Numbered from the stretch's first letter, positions 35,916 through 45,707 are shown. The stretch: 64,000 nucleotides of DNA from Alphaproteobacteria bacterium (GCA_022825235.1 JAJDYI010000007.1:62001-126000); one strand, 5' to 3'. The notes: generated by a model from the letters alone, not told the origin. Numbers and translations are program-made.

Positions 35916-38900
35916 TTGAAGCGCGTACTCATTGCCAACCGTGGCGAGATCGCCTTGCGCATTGCGCGGACGGCCTGCGAAAAGGGCCTGGTACCCGTCC
36001 TGGTTCATCCAGAGGACGACCCGCCCTTCCATGCTGCTGCCGGCGCATGGCTTCGGCAGTCGATCCCGGGTCGGGGCGTCGCCGCATATCTCGACCACGA
36101 GCAGGTGCTGCAGGCGGCAGACGCCGCTGACTGCGACGCCATTCATCCGGGTTACGGCTTCCTGAGCGAGAATGCCGGTTTTGCGCGCGCGGCCATCGAG
36201 TCGGGCTGCACCTTTGTCGGCCCTGCCCCGGAGACGCTCGAACTCTTCGGCGACAAGATACGTGCGCGCGAATTTGCCCACCGGTGCGGGACTCCCGTGT
36301 TGCCCGGGACGGCCGGTGACAGCGGCATTGAAGCGGCACGCGAGTTCTTCCGCACGCTCGCGGTTGGCGAAGCGGCGATGATCAAGGCGGCGGGCGGAGG
36401 CGGCGGACGCGGAATGCGGGCGGTGCGCAGCCTGGAAGAGCTCGAACGCGAATGGTCGCGATGTGAAGACGAAGCGGAGCGGGCATTCGGAAACAAGGCC
36501 CTGTACGCGGAGAAGCTGGTGCAACGGCCGCGCCACCTCGAAGTCCAGATCGCCGGCGACGGCACCGGCACCGTCACCGCGTTCGGGGAGCGTGAATGCA
36601 GTCTGCAGCGCAGCCGACAGAAACTGCTGGAAATTGCACCGGCCCCCAATCTGTCCCCGGACACACGCGAGCAGATCATCGAATGTGCCGTGTCCATGGC
36701 ACGAGCGGCAGAGTTCGCAAACCTCGGTACTTTCGAGTTTCTGCTAGAGGAATCCGGAGCCTTTCACTTCATCGAAACGAATCCGAGACTTCAGGTTGAA
36801 CATACGGTCACAGAAGAGGTTTTCGGTATCGATCTTGTCGGATTGCAGTTTGACCTGGCGGCCGGAGCACCTCTGTCGAATGTCGCCAACGGGAATGGTC
36901 CGCAGGGGTGCGCCATCCAGGCCCGGATCAACGCGGAGATCCTGAGGCCGGACGGCCAGGTGCGCCCCGCTGCCGGGACCGCCGAGCTATTCCAGCCGCC
37001 CACGGGGCCGGGAATTCGCGTCGATACGCATGGAGGCGCTGGTTTCGCTCCCCATCCGAGCTTCGATTCCCTTCTGGCCAAAGTCATCGTCCGGGGAGAT
37101 TCGTTCCCTACTGCCGCCGGCAAGCTCACCCGGGCGCTGGACGAGTTCCGCATCTCCGGCATTGCCACCAATCTCGGCTTCATGCGCCGGCTGCTGGAGC
37201 GCGAAGAGGTCAAGGCGGGACTCCTCCATACGGAGCTGGTCGAGACACTTCTCGACGAACTGGTGATCGCATCGGACAGTTCCACGCACGAAACCCCAGG
37301 GGGCGGCCCAGTCATCGTGGGTGCGCAGGTTGACTCCAGCGACCCCCTTGCGGTCCTGGTGCACGGGAAAGGCGAGGATCAGGCCGACGCCACCTCCCAA
37401 GAGCCAGGCCCGCTTGAGGCGGGCGCTGTCAAGGCGCCGCTCCAGGGCACCGTGGTCGAAATCCTGGTGTCCGAGGGGGATCCCGTGCGTGCCGGCGGCG
37501 ACTTGCTGGTCATGGAAGCGATGAAGATGCAGCACGTGATCATCGCCGATCACGCCGGCTATGTGTCCCGAATTCCGGTGGCCCTGGGTGATACCGTTGC
37601 CGAGGGAAGCCCCGTGGCGGTCATCAATGCGGCCAGCCTGGAGGCCTCTGAAGCAGACGATTCGGCCTCCATTGACCTCGCGTATATTCGGCCCGATCTC
37701 GCGGAAGTACTTGACCGACAAGCCCGAACGCAGGACGAGCGCCGCCCGAAGGCGGTGGCGCGCCGCCGCCGCACCGGTCAGCGTACCGCGCGCGAGAACG
37801 TCTACGACCTGGTCGACCCGGGATCGTTCACCGAATACGGATCTCTCGTCATCGCGGCACGGCGCCAGCGATACCCCATGGAAGAACTGATCGATCGCAC
37901 GCCGGCAGACGGGCTGATTGCGGGGATGGGCCGCGTCAACGGCGATGTATTCGATGACGAGCGCGCCCGGTGCATGATCATGGCCTACGACTACACGGTA
38001 TTGGCGGGCACGCAGGGCAAGTTCAATCATCACAAGAAGGACAGGATGTTCGCTCTCGCCGAGAACTGGCGCCTGCCCATGGTGTTCTTTACGGAAGGCG
38101 GCGGCGGGCGTCCGGGTGACACGGATATCGTGTTTGCCGCCGATCTGCATATTCCTGCCTTTCACCTCTTTGGCCGGCTTAGCGGGCTCGTCCCCATGAT
38201 CGGAATCGCTTCGGGACGCTGTTTCGCCGGGAATGCCGTGATCCTGGGCTGCAGCGATGTCGTGATCGCAACCCGCAATACGAACATCGGCATGGGCGGA
38301 CCGGCCATGATCGAGGGCGGCGGCCTGGGGATCTTCAAACCGGAGGAAGTCGGGCCGCTCGACGTGCAGGTGCCGAACGGAGTGGTCGACATCCAGGTGG
38401 AGGACGAGGCGGAAGCCGTGCAGGTTGCGAAGCAGTACCTGTCCTATTTCCAGGGACCGGTTGCGGGCTGGTCCGCCGCAGACCAGCGGAAGCTTCGCCA
38501 CGTCGTTCCCGAGAACCGGCTCCGGACCTACGACGTTCGAAGGGTGATCGAACTTCTAGCCGACGATGGCTCCGTGCTGGAGCTGCGGAAGGGCTTTGCT
38601 GCCGGCATGGTGACGGCACTCGTGCGCATCGAAGGTCGGCCAATCGGACTGGTTGCCAACAATCCCCTCCATCTGGCGGGCGCTGTCGACAGTGATGGCG
38701 CCGACAAGGCGGCGCGTTTCATGCAACTGTGCGACGCCTTCGACATCCCCATCCTCTGCCTTTGCGACACGCCGGGCAACATGGTCGGACCGGAAGCGGA
38801 AAAGACCGCGCTGGTACGTCATTGCTGCCGCTTGTACGTCATCGGTTCCAGCGTCACCGTGCCGATGTTCACGATCGTTTTGCGGAAGTCCTACGGACTC

Positions 38901-39242
38901 GGGGCGCAGGCCATGGCAGCCGGCAGCTTCCATGCACCATTCTTCGCGATTTCGTGGCCCACCGGGGAATTCGGCGGCATGGGCCTCGAAGGCGCCGTCA
39001 AGCTGGGCTATCGCGACGAACTGGCCGCAATCAAGGACCCGGAAGAGCGAAAGGCCCGTTACGAAGAACGGGTTGCCGGAATGTATGAGCAGGGCAAGGC
39101 GATCAACACGGCTTCGCTGTTCGAGATCGACGACGTCATCGACCCGGCCGACACCCGGCGCTGGATTGTCGAGGGTCTCCGGGCCTGTCCGCCACCGCCA
39201 CCCCGGACCGGCAAGAAACGCCCTTGCGTGGATACCTGGTGA
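35916..39242 (+). CDS. single-chain acyl-CoA carboxylase (biotin carboxylase + BCCP + carboxyltransferase)
   Basis: An 1108-residue protein joining all three parts of a biotin-dependent carboxylase. Biotin carboxylase spans about 1-450: MKRVLIANRGEIALRIART start, ATP-grasp loop AAGGGGGRGMR, HLEVQIAGDGTG and FIETNPRLQVEHTVTE. The biotin-carrier domain is about 475-545, with the biotinylated Lys537 in VMEAMKMQH. The carboxyltransferase spans about 570-1100, with FFTEGGGGRPGD, GMGGPAMIEGGG and FAISWPTGEFGGMG. Most acyl-CoA carboxylases are split into two subunits; this layout resembles the single-chain long-chain acyl-CoA carboxylases reported from a few actinobacteria and alphaproteobacteria. 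TTG start, chosen for GGGAG 6 nt upstream. The acyl substrate is unknown. Confidence 0.9.
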   Translation: MKRVLIANRGEIALRIARTACEKGLVPVLVHPEDDPPFHAAAGAWLRQSIPGRGVAAYLDHEQVLQAADAADCDAIHPGYGFLSENAGFARAAIESGCTFVGPAPETLELFGDKIRAREFAHRCGTPVLPGTAGDSGIEAAREFFRTLAVGEAAMIKAAGGGGGRGMRAVRSLEELEREWSRCEDEAERAFGNKALYAEKLVQRPRHLEVQIAGDGTGTVTAFGERECSLQRSRQKLLEIAPAPNLSPDTREQIIECAVSMARAAEFANLGTFEFLLEESGAFHFIETNPRLQVEHTVTEEVFGIDLVGLQFDLAAGAPLSNVANGNGPQGCAIQARINAEILRPDGQVRPAAGTAELFQPPTGPGIRVDTHGGAGFAPHPSFDSLLAKVIVRGDSFPTAAGKLTRALDEFRISGIATNLGFMRRLLEREEVKAGLLHTELVETLLDELVIASDSSTHETPGGGPVIVGAQVDSSDPLAVLVHGKGEDQADATSQEPGPLEAGAVKAPLQGTVVEILVSEGDPVRAGGDLLVMEAMKMQHVIIADHAGYVSRIPVALGDTVAEGSPVAVINAASLEASEADDSASIDLAYIRPDLAEVLDRQARTQDERRPKAVARRRRTGQRTARENVYDLVDPGSFTEYGSLVIAARRQRYPMEELIDRTPADGLIAGMGRVNGDVFDDERARCMIMAYDYTVLAGTQGKFNHHKKDRMFALAENWRLPMVFFTEGGGGRPGDTDIVFAADLHIPAFHLFGRLSGLVPMIGIASGRCFAGNAVILGCSDVVIATRNTNIGMGGPAMIEGGGLGIFKPEEVGPLDVQVPNGVVDIQVEDEAEAVQVAKQYLSYFQGPVAGWSAADQRKLRHVVPENRLRTYDVRRVIELLADDGSVLELRKGFAAGMVTALVRIEGRPIGLVANNPLHLAGAVDSDGADKAARFMQLCDAFDIPILCLCDTPGNMVGPEAEKTALVRHCCRLYVIGSSVTVPMFTIVLRKSYGLGAQAMAAGSFHAPFFAISWPTGEFGGMGLEGAVKLGYRDELAAIKDPEERKARYEERVAGMYEQGKAINTASLFEIDDVIDPADTRRWIVEGLRACPPPPPRTGKKRPCVDTW

Positions 39243-39517
39243 TCGTGCGAAAAACGACGCCCCACTGTGCAGTTACGCAGCTGCCTTCCGTCGGTTCTCC
39301 GCCCCGATAGAAGGGCAAGCCCGATCGCCCAGCCCTTCCGAGGACGCTGCTGCCCCATTGCCGCCACCGAGTCCATCGCGGCCCTCTTCCCCGACTTCCC
39401 AACCACCTCCCGTTCCCGCGGCGCCGCCCCAGCCGGATCGAAGCTGCGCCAACTTCTCCGCACTGGCCTATGCTCTGCGGCGAGCAGTTTCGGCCTTTTC
39501 TTCGCTAGGGGCACTCA

Positions 39518-40600
39518 ATGCCAAACCCTCCGCTCGACCGACGGTCGTTTCTCGCTGGCGGCGCGACAGCTGCCGCGACCACCATCGCCGCACCCGCCTA
39601 CGCACGTAATGAACGCCGGTGGAAGATGGTCACGTGCTGGCAAAAGAACTTCCCGGGTATCGGTACCGGCGCCCAGCGCATTGTCGACCGGATCAACGAG
39701 CTTTCGGACGGCGAGCTGACGATCAAGCTGTTCGCCGCGGGGGAATTCGTTCCTGCGTTCGAAGTGTTTGACGCTGTGCGCGAAGGAAAGGCTGAAATGG
39801 GGCATGATTCGCCCTACTACTGGATTTCCAAGAACCGCAGCATTGCATTCTTCGGCTCGGTCCCGGGTGGCCTGGCACCGATCGAACAGATTGCCTGGAT
39901 CCGCTACGGCGGCGGGCAGGAACTCTGGGATGAGCTGTACGCCAAGTATGGCCTGAAGAGTTTCATTGCGGGCAACGCGGGCATGCAGATGATCGGCTGG
40001 TTTCGCAGGCGCCTCGAGAGCCTTGCAGACCTGCAGGGCCTTCGTGTGCGGATGGCGGGCCTGCAATCGGAGGTGCTGGCGCGACTTGGAGCAACCACGA
40101 TCAATCTTCCGGGCGGTGAGGTCATGCCCTCCCTGCAATCGGGAGTAATTGACGCCGCGGAATGGGGCGGACCGTGGATGGATCTCGCCCACGGGTTCTA
40201 CAAGGTCGCCCCGTACTGCTACGGGCCAGGTGTCCACGAGCCCGGCACGACACTTTCGCTCATGGTGAACCAGGAAGCGTTCGACGACCTTCCCAAACGC
40301 CTGCAACGGCTCATCCAGGTGGCTGCGGAAGCAGAAACCACGCAGATGTTGGCGGAGTTCACTTCCAACAATGCCCTCGCACTCGAGCGTCTCGTGCAGG
40401 AGTACGGCGCCAAGATCGAGCAGTTGCCCGCTGACATCCTGAAGCGATGGTTCGAGGTGAGCGACGAAGTCGTGGCCGAAACAGCCGAAGACGGAGAGAT
40501 CAATCAGCGTATCTACGACAACTGGATGGATTTCCGGCGGCGCTCGATCGGGATTGCCGGACTGGCCGAACTCGGCTTCATGAACTGGAGGGCCAGCTAG
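39518..40600 (+). CDS. TRAP transporter substrate-binding protein, Tat-exported
   Basis: A 360-residue DctP-family periplasmic binding protein. The N-terminus carries a twin-Arg motif (DRRSFLAGG) and an Ala-rich signal ending AxA (APAYARNERR). The body shows WKMVTCWQKNFPGIGTGAQRIVDRINELS, the DLQGLRVRMAG hinge with the conserved substrate-carboxylate Arg, and ALQSGVIDAAEW-like LQSGVIDAAEWGGPWMD, a pattern close to the alpha-keto-acid binding TakP group. No DctQ or DctM membrane subunit is present, so it is an orphan in this window. It is 24 nt ahead of glutamate dehydrogenase. The 275-nt gap before it (39243-39517) is pyrimidine-rich and shows no gene. Confidence 0.88.
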   Translation: MPNPPLDRRSFLAGGATAAATTIAAPAYARNERRWKMVTCWQKNFPGIGTGAQRIVDRINELSDGELTIKLFAAGEFVPAFEVFDAVREGKAEMGHDSPYYWISKNRSIAFFGSVPGGLAPIEQIAWIRYGGGQELWDELYAKYGLKSFIAGNAGMQMIGWFRRRLESLADLQGLRVRMAGLQSEVLARLGATTINLPGGEVMPSLQSGVIDAAEWGGPWMDLAHGFYKVAPYCYGPGVHEPGTTLSLMVNQEAFDDLPKRLQRLIQVAAEAETTQMLAEFTSNNALALERLVQEYGAKIEQLPADILKRWFEVSDEVVAETAEDGEINQRIYDNWMDFRRRSIGIAGLAELGFMNWRAS

Positions 40601-40624
40601 AGAGAAACGTCACCGGATCAAGCG

Positions 40625-41983
40625 ATGCCCGATGCAGGCGAGCCGGCCCCGCTGCAACAGTTCATGGATGGCCTCATCGTCCGGAACCCCGGCGAGAGCG
40701 AATTCCATCAGGCGGTGTACGAAGTCGCGAGGACCCTGCTCCCGTACATCGATCGGAATCCGGTCTACCGCGAGCTCCGAATCCTGGAGCGCATGACCGA
40801 ACCCGACCGCATGGTGTCGTTCCGCGTGTCCTGGCAGAGCGATGCTGGCGAGATTGTCGTCAATCGCGGTTTTCGGGTGCAGATGAACAATGCCATCGGC
40901 CCCTACAAGGGGGGCCTCCGCTTCAGTCACACGGTCACGCCGAGCATTCTCAAGTTCCTAGCCTTTGAGCAGACGTTCAAGAACAGTCTCACCGGGCTTC
41001 CGATGGGTGCCGGCAAGGGTGGCGCCAATTTCAGTCCGAAAGGCAAGTCATCGGCAGAAGTCATGCGATTCTGCCAGTCCTTCATCAATGAGCTATATCG
41101 GCACATTGGCCCGAACGTTGATGTGCCCGCCGGCGATATGGGAGTCGGCGCTCGTGAAATCGGGTACATGTTCGGGCAGTACAAACGGATTACAGGATCG
41201 TTCGAGGGAGTCCTGACCGGCAAGGGACTGGAGTTCGGCGGCAGCCTGATCCGGACCGAGGCAACAGGGTACGGGGTGATCCTGTTTCTCGCCCACATGC
41301 TGAAGGAGTCAGGGCGCGACCTGACCGGCCTCCGCGTCAGCATTTCGGGCTCCGGCAACGTGTCACTGCACGCCGCCGAGAAAGCGCTCCAGTTGGGCGC
41401 GACAGTTCAAACCCTTTCGGATTCCAGTGGTTTCATTCACGATCCGGACGGAATCGACGCTGAGAAGTTGCACTGGGTGCGGGACCTGAAGGAAGTGCGC
41501 CGCGCCCGCATCTCCGAATATACGGAGCAGTTTCCGACGGTCGCCTTCCATCCCGGCGGGCGGCCATGGCACGTCCCCTGCGACGTTGCGCTTCCTTGCG
41601 CCACCCAGAACGAACTGGGCCTTGACGATGCCCGTTGCCTGATCAATGGGGGAACAATAGTTGTCTGCGAGGGCGCCAACATGCCGACCGAGCTCAATGC
41701 CATCGAATTGCTCACCGAGGCCGGGGTGCTCTTCGGTCCTGCCAAGGCCGCCAATGCAGGGGGAGTAGCGGTTTCCGGGCTGGAGATGAGCCAGAATTCT
41801 GCTCGCCTATCATGGACCCTCGCAGACATGGAGGACCAGCTCGAGCAGATCATGACCGATATCCATCATCGGTGCGTCGAGTACGGACGCGAGGACAGCG
41901 ACCGGATCGACTACGTTGCCGGTGCGAACATCGCCGGTTTCCGCAAGGTGGCGGAAGCGATGCTCGCCTTCGGGGTCGTATAG
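40625..41983 (+). CDS. gdhA: NADP-type glutamate dehydrogenase
   Basis: A 452-residue hexameric-type enzyme that aminates 2-oxoglutarate to glutamate. Family signatures are GFRVQMNNAIGPYKGGLRF, LPMGAGKGGANFSPKGKS with the catalytic Lys, DVPAGDMGVGAREIGYM with the catalytic Asp, and GSGNVSLHAAEKA for the dinucleotide fold. Length matches the NADP-dependent bacterial class. Placement directly after a keto-acid-type TRAP binding protein suggests a link between keto-acid supply and nitrogen assimilation; this is inference. Confidence 0.93.
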   Translation: MPDAGEPAPLQQFMDGLIVRNPGESEFHQAVYEVARTLLPYIDRNPVYRELRILERMTEPDRMVSFRVSWQSDAGEIVVNRGFRVQMNNAIGPYKGGLRFSHTVTPSILKFLAFEQTFKNSLTGLPMGAGKGGANFSPKGKSSAEVMRFCQSFINELYRHIGPNVDVPAGDMGVGAREIGYMFGQYKRITGSFEGVLTGKGLEFGGSLIRTEATGYGVILFLAHMLKESGRDLTGLRVSISGSGNVSLHAAEKALQLGATVQTLSDSSGFIHDPDGIDAEKLHWVRDLKEVRRARISEYTEQFPTVAFHPGGRPWHVPCDVALPCATQNELGLDDARCLINGGTIVVCEGANMPTELNAIELLTEAGVLFGPAKAANAGGVAVSGLEMSQNSARLSWTLADMEDQLEQIMTDIHHRCVEYGREDSDRIDYVAGANIAGFRKVAEAMLAFGVV

Positions 41984-42007
41984 AGGCGTCCGGTCCCCGG
42001 GACTGCC

Positions 42008-42643
42008 ATGCCTGCTGCCGATTCCCTCACCGAACTGCTTGTCGAAGCTGCGCTCAGCGCCGCCGAGGAAAGCGAGTGGCGCGGGCTGACTGTCGCCCAA
42101 TTGGCAGAGAGGACGAACGTTGATCCGGATGCCGCCCAAGCGCTGTTCAGCAGTGCGGACGACGTCCTCGACGCCTTTGCCCGACAGACGGACGAGCGCG
42201 TTGTCAGTACATTGGATGAAGAGGACTTCGCCGAAGCCAGCCCCAAGGAACGGCTGCTGGAGGTACTGATGTGCCGCCTCGATGTCCTGGCGCCACGCCG
42301 TGCCGCGATCCGCGCATTCGGTTCGGAAGCGCAACGCTGCCCCAGCGCCGGCGTCCGGATGTTCCGACGGATACACACGTCGATGGGAAATGTGCTGGAC
42401 GCGGCTGATCTTGCAGGCAGCGAGTTCGAACGCACCCTTCGCGCCACCGCCCTCACCTATGTCTGGCTTCGGACGTGCCGCCGATGGCTCCTCGAAGAGG
42501 AGGACCGCGGTCTGGATGCGATCTTCGCGATGCTTGATCAAGAACTGGGCCGGCTCGAGACACTGGCCCGCTGCATGCAGGGATTCGCGCCCCGGAGCCC
42601 TGGCTCCACCCCATCCGCTGATCAAGCCGGCGCGCAAGTCTGA
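42008..42643 (+). CDS. TetR/COQ9-like regulator
   Basis: A 211-residue helical protein. The N-terminus (LTELLVEAALSAAEESEWRGLTVAQLAERTNV) has TetR helix-turn-helix spacing, and the middle (SPKERLLEVLMCRLDVLAPRRAAIRAF) resembles the TetR-like/COQ9 group of Alphaproteobacteria. It lies 24 nt after gdhA. It may regulate the local genes, including the palindrome before the carboxylase, but this is a guess. The alternative is a COQ9-like lipid-binding protein without DNA binding. Confidence 0.7.
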   Translation: MPAADSLTELLVEAALSAAEESEWRGLTVAQLAERTNVDPDAAQALFSSADDVLDAFARQTDERVVSTLDEEDFAEASPKERLLEVLMCRLDVLAPRRAAIRAFGSEAQRCPSAGVRMFRRIHTSMGNVLDAADLAGSEFERTLRATALTYVWLRTCRRWLLEEEDRGLDAIFAMLDQELGRLETLARCMQGFAPRSPGSTPSADQAGAQV

Positions 42644-42683
42644 AACGGCATCGGTCGATTTCCCGGCCCCACCCAGACGGAAA

Positions 42684-43148
42684 CTATCGGCCCAGGTCTT
42701 CCGAAACCGCAATGGGCTTTGCGTACAGGCGTTTCGCTCTTTGTTCGAACTCGTGCACCATGCGCTGGACAGCAAGGCCGAACAGCGGCGTCATGGCCCT
42801 CGAAAACGTCGAGGAGCGGAATTCGAAGTCGACCTCGAAAGCAATCTCGGTCTGCGCGTGGCCCACCTTCCGGAACAGCCACTGGTTGGTGAGGTACCGG
42901 AACGGCCCGTGCACGAGCGTCACGTCGACGCTCGAAGGCCGCTGGCACGTGATCCTGCTGCGGTAACTCGCTCGCAACAGGCGAAATCCGATGGCGAGGT
43001 CAGCGTCGAAGCCGTCCTCGTGACGTGCCGTGATTGCTGCGCCTCTGCACCAGGGGAGAAACTCCGGGTACCGTTCCACGTCGACCACGAGATCGAACAA
43101 CTGCTCAGCCGTATACGCGGAAACCCGGCGCTCGGCGTGCCGCGGCAT
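42684..43148 (-). CDS. RatA/COQ10 family START-domain protein
   Basis: A 154-residue START/polyketide-cyclase protein. Typical segments are YTAEQLFDLVVDVERYPEFLPWCRGAAI at the N-terminus, LVHGPFRYLTNQWLFR, and a C-terminal helix TPLFGLAVQRMVHEFEQRA. The group covers COQ10-like ubiquinone-binding proteins and RatA, described in E. coli as a translation-affecting toxin. In Alphaproteobacteria it very often follows lipA, as here (15 nt gap). A ubiquinone-handling role is more likely than a toxin role. Confidence 0.87.
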   Translation of the reverse strand: MPRHAERRVSAYTAEQLFDLVVDVERYPEFLPWCRGAAITARHEDGFDADLAIGFRLLRASYRSRITCQRPSSVDVTLVHGPFRYLTNQWLFRKVGHAQTEIAFEVDFEFRSSTFSRAMTPLFGLAVQRMVHEFEQRAKRLYAKPIAVSEDLGR

Positions 43149-43163
43149 CGTGTGCAGCCCGGC

Positions 43164-44162
43164 TCACACGCTGGCGCGGGAAGGTTGCCCGTGAGATCGA
43201 TCGACCTCGTCGCACTGCCCCGGTGCGTGCGCCCTGGCACGGCCGGCCACCTGCAGTCTGCGAAAGTCCTGGTCGGCATGATAGGAGGATCGAGTCAGCG
43301 GCGATGCCGAAACCAGCAGGAAGCCCCGATCCCGCGCTGCCATTTCCAGTTCGGCAAACTCGTCAGGCGATACGAAGCGCTCGACCGGATGGTGTCCGAG
43401 TGTCGGTTGCAGGTACTGCCCGATCGTCAGGAAATCGATGTCATGCGCCCGCATGTCGTCCATGACGGCGAAGACCTCCCGGTTGCTCTCGCCCAACCCG
43501 ACCATCAGCCCGGACTTGGTGAAGATGCGGGGATTCAGGGCGCGTATCCGCGGAAAAAGGCTCAGGCTGTGGGCATAGTCGGCCGCGCGCCTGACCGTCC
43601 GGTACAAGCGGGGAACCGTTTCAAGATTGTGGTTGAACACGTCCGGCGCCGCTTCGGCGATCATCTCCACCGCCCCGGCTTTCCGCTGGAAATCAGGGGT
43701 TAGCACCTCCACGGTTACGCCCGGACAGGTCGCGCGCAGAGCCCTGATGCAAGCCGCGAAGTGACGGGCACCCCCGTCCGCCAGGTCATCCCGGTCCACC
43801 GAGGTGATGACCACGTGCGTAAGCCCCAGCGCCGCGACCGCGTCGGCAAGGCGCTGGGGCTCACCGGGATCGATGGCCTGTGGCCGTCCTGTGGCGACGT
43901 TGCAGAACGCGCACTTCCGCGTGCAGATGTCCCCGAGCACCATCATCGTCGCATGGCCCTGACTCCAGCATTCGCCGATGTTTGGGCAGGCGGCCTCTTC
44001 GCACACTGTCCGGAGATCCAGCGCCTGAACCAGATCCTTCGTCCTTCGATAGCCTTCCGAAGTTGGCGCCTTCACGCGTATCCAGGGCGGCTTGCGCAAT
44101 CGCACGGCATCCGGGTCTGGTACCAGATGCGCCGTGCTGATGTATTCCGAGCGTGGGTGCAT
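43164..44162 (-). CDS. lipA: lipoyl synthase LipA
   Basis: A radical-SAM enzyme inserting two sulfurs into protein-bound octanoyl groups of E2 and GcvH. The auxiliary cluster motif [12 protein letters not shown] and the radical-SAM motif [10 protein letters not shown] are both complete. [15 protein letters not shown] and [13 protein letters not shown] follow, and SSYHADQDF near the C-terminus includes the conserved RSSY motif that binds the auxiliary cluster. At 332 residues it has normal length; the last about 15 residues are a variable tail. It is placed at the end of the pyruvate dehydrogenase block whose E2 it modifies. Confidence 0.96.
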   Translation of the reverse strand: MHPRSEYISTAHLVPDPDAVRLRKPPWIRVKAPTSEGYRRTKDLVQALDLRTVCEEAACPNIGECWSQGHATMMVLGDICTRKCAFCNVATGRPQAIDPGEPQRLADAVAALGLTHVVITSVDRDDLADGGARHFAACIRALRATCPGVTVEVLTPDFQRKAGAVEMIAEAAPDVFNHNLETVPRLYRTVRRAADYAHSLSLFPRIRALNPRIFTKSGLMVGLGESNREVFAVMDDMRAHDIDFLTIGQYLQPTLGHHPVERFVSPDEFAELEMAARDRGFLLVSASPLTRSSYHADQDFRRLQVAGRARAHAPGQCDEVDRSHGQPSRASV

Positions 44163-44247
44163 GCCTAACCCTAGCGATCTAGTGCGTTTCGCAAGCGGCG
44201 TCCGTCAGCGGTCAGGCCTGTCGCCGGACACACTGCACTTGCAGCTC

Positions 44248-44270
44248 CGTGTACACGACACATCCGTGTC
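44248..44270. promoter_or_regulatory. inverted repeats between lpdA and lipA
   Basis: The 144-nt gap between lpdA and lipA holds the perfect palindrome CGTGTACACG (44248-44257) directly joined to GACAC-ATCC-GTGTC (44257-44270). Either could be a terminator or attenuator after lpdA or an operator for lipA. There is no T run. Confidence 0.35.
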
Positions 44271-44306
44271 CGTCCGCATGCCATGCCGCCGGCAAACGGA
44301 CTGTCC

Positions 44307-45707
44307 CTAGATGTGAATGGCACGGCCGAACGCCTGCAGGGTCGATTCATGCATCATTTCTGACAAGGTCGGATGCGGAAATACCGTATGCATCAGGTCG
44401 AGTTCGGTGGCCTCCATCGTCCGGGCGATCGCAAATCCCTGAATAAGTTCCGTCACTTCTGCGCCGATCATGTGAGCTCCGAGAAGTTCGCCGGTTCCCG
44501 CATCGAAGACGGTCTTCACGAGCCCTTCAGGCTCCCCGAGGGCGATGGCCTTGCCGTTGCCCAGAAACGGGAATCTGCCGACCTTCACCTCGTGTCCTGC
44601 CGCAACCGCCGCAGCCTCCGTCAATCCGATGCTCGCGACCTGCGGGCGGCAATAGGTGCACGCCGGGATGCGGGATGTATCGGGTGCGTGGGGCTCCATG
44701 CCGGCAATGCCCTCTACGCACGCGATCCCTTCATGACTCGCCTTGTGCGCAAGCCAAGGGGGCCCGGTGACATCGCCAATCGCATGGATTCCCGGAATGC
44801 CCGTCGCGCCTATCGGATCCGTCGAGATGTGTCCGTGCTCGACTTTCACCCCCGCCTCTTCCAGACCAATGCCTTCCACGTTGCCGGTAATGCCTACCGC
44901 CAGGATCACCTTGCTCACCGAGAGCGTGTCGGTGGTCTGGTCCGGGAGTTCCACCGTTACCGCCAGCGCCCGCCCTCTGGCACCGACCGACTGGACCGTC
45001 GAATTCGTGAGCAACCGCATTCCCTGCGCAGTGAATGTCTTCTCGGCGAACGCCGAGATCTCGGCATCCTCGTTGGGAAGGATCCTGTCCTGGACTTCCA
45101 CGACGGTAACTTCGGACCCCAAGTCATGGAAAAAACTTGCGAACTCCATGCCGATCGCACCGGACCCGATGACCAAGAGACGTTTGGGAAGCGTGTCGGG
45201 CAGCAGGGCCTCGCGGTAGGTCCAGATCCCCTTGCCGTCCGGCTCGATACCTGGCAGGGCCCGGGCCCGCGCACCGGTCGCCACGATGGTGTGCGCTGCT
45301 GACAGCAGTATCTCGTCTTTGTCGTCGCGCATCACCCGGATGCGTCCATCGCCGGCGAGCGATCCGGTCCCCTCGATCACGTCGACCTTGTGCTTTTTCA
45401 GCAGATGAGCGACGCCGCGCGTCAATTGCGAAGCGACGCCCCGGCTTCGGGCGACGAGCCTTTCGACGTCGACGCTCACACGGCCGACCGTGAGGCCGTG
45501 CACGTCCACTTCCGCCAAGAGATGGCGAAGCTCGGAACTTCGCAGCAGTGCCTTGGTCGGAATGCAGCCCCAGTTGAGGCAGATGCCCCCCAGGTGCTCG
45601 CGCTCCACCACCGCGGTCCGCATGCCCAGCTGGGCGGCACGGATAGCAGCCACATACCCGCCCGGCCCCCCGCCGATCACGGCGAGATCGTACTCGGTTC
45701 GTGCCAC
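44307..45707 (-). CDS. lpdA: dihydrolipoamide dehydrogenase (E3)
   Basis: A 466-residue FAD disulfide oxidoreductase that reoxidises the lipoyl arm of E2. The N-terminal FAD motif is DLAVIGGGPGGYVAAIRAAQLG, and the redox disulfide is in GGICLNWGCIPTKALL. The NAD-binding motif is LLVIGSGAIGMEFASFF. The C-terminal catalytic dyad region is AHMIGAEVTELIQGFA with HTVFPHPTLSEMMHE. It sits 4 nt after pdhC in the same direction, so it is the E3 of this pyruvate dehydrogenase complex. Confidence 0.96.
   Translation of the reverse strand: MARTEYDLAVIGGGPGGYVAAIRAAQLGMRTAVVEREHLGGICLNWGCIPTKALLRSSELRHLLAEVDVHGLTVGRVSVDVERLVARSRGVASQLTRGVAHLLKKHKVDVIEGTGSLAGDGRIRVMRDDKDEILLSAAHTIVATGARARALPGIEPDGKGIWTYREALLPDTLPKRLLVIGSGAIGMEFASFFHDLGSEVTVVEVQDRILPNEDAEISAFAEKTFTAQGMRLLTNSTVQSVGARGRALAVTVELPDQTTDTLSVSKVILAVGITGNVEGIGLEEAGVKVEHGHISTDPIGATGIPGIHAIGDVTGPPWLAHKASHEGIACVEGIAGMEPHAPDTSRIPACTYCRPQVASIGLTEAAAVAAGHEVKVGRFPFLGNGKAIALGEPEGLVKTVFDAGTGELLGAHMIGAEVTELIQGFAIARTMEATELDLMHTVFPHPTLSEMMHESTLQAFGRAIHI

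Noticed and set aside
36987-38501. Long minus-strand frame of 504 codons inside the carboxylase gene
   Set aside because: It is exactly antisense to the clear biotin carboxylase/BCCP/carboxyltransferase frame, is rich in His and Arg, and matches no family. It is a product of high GC3 coding on the other strand.
42282-43703. Plus-strand frame of 473 codons across the TetR-like, RatA and lipA genes
   Set aside because: It overlaps three recognisable genes in other frames and has no domain or ribosome-binding site; a high-GC shadow frame.
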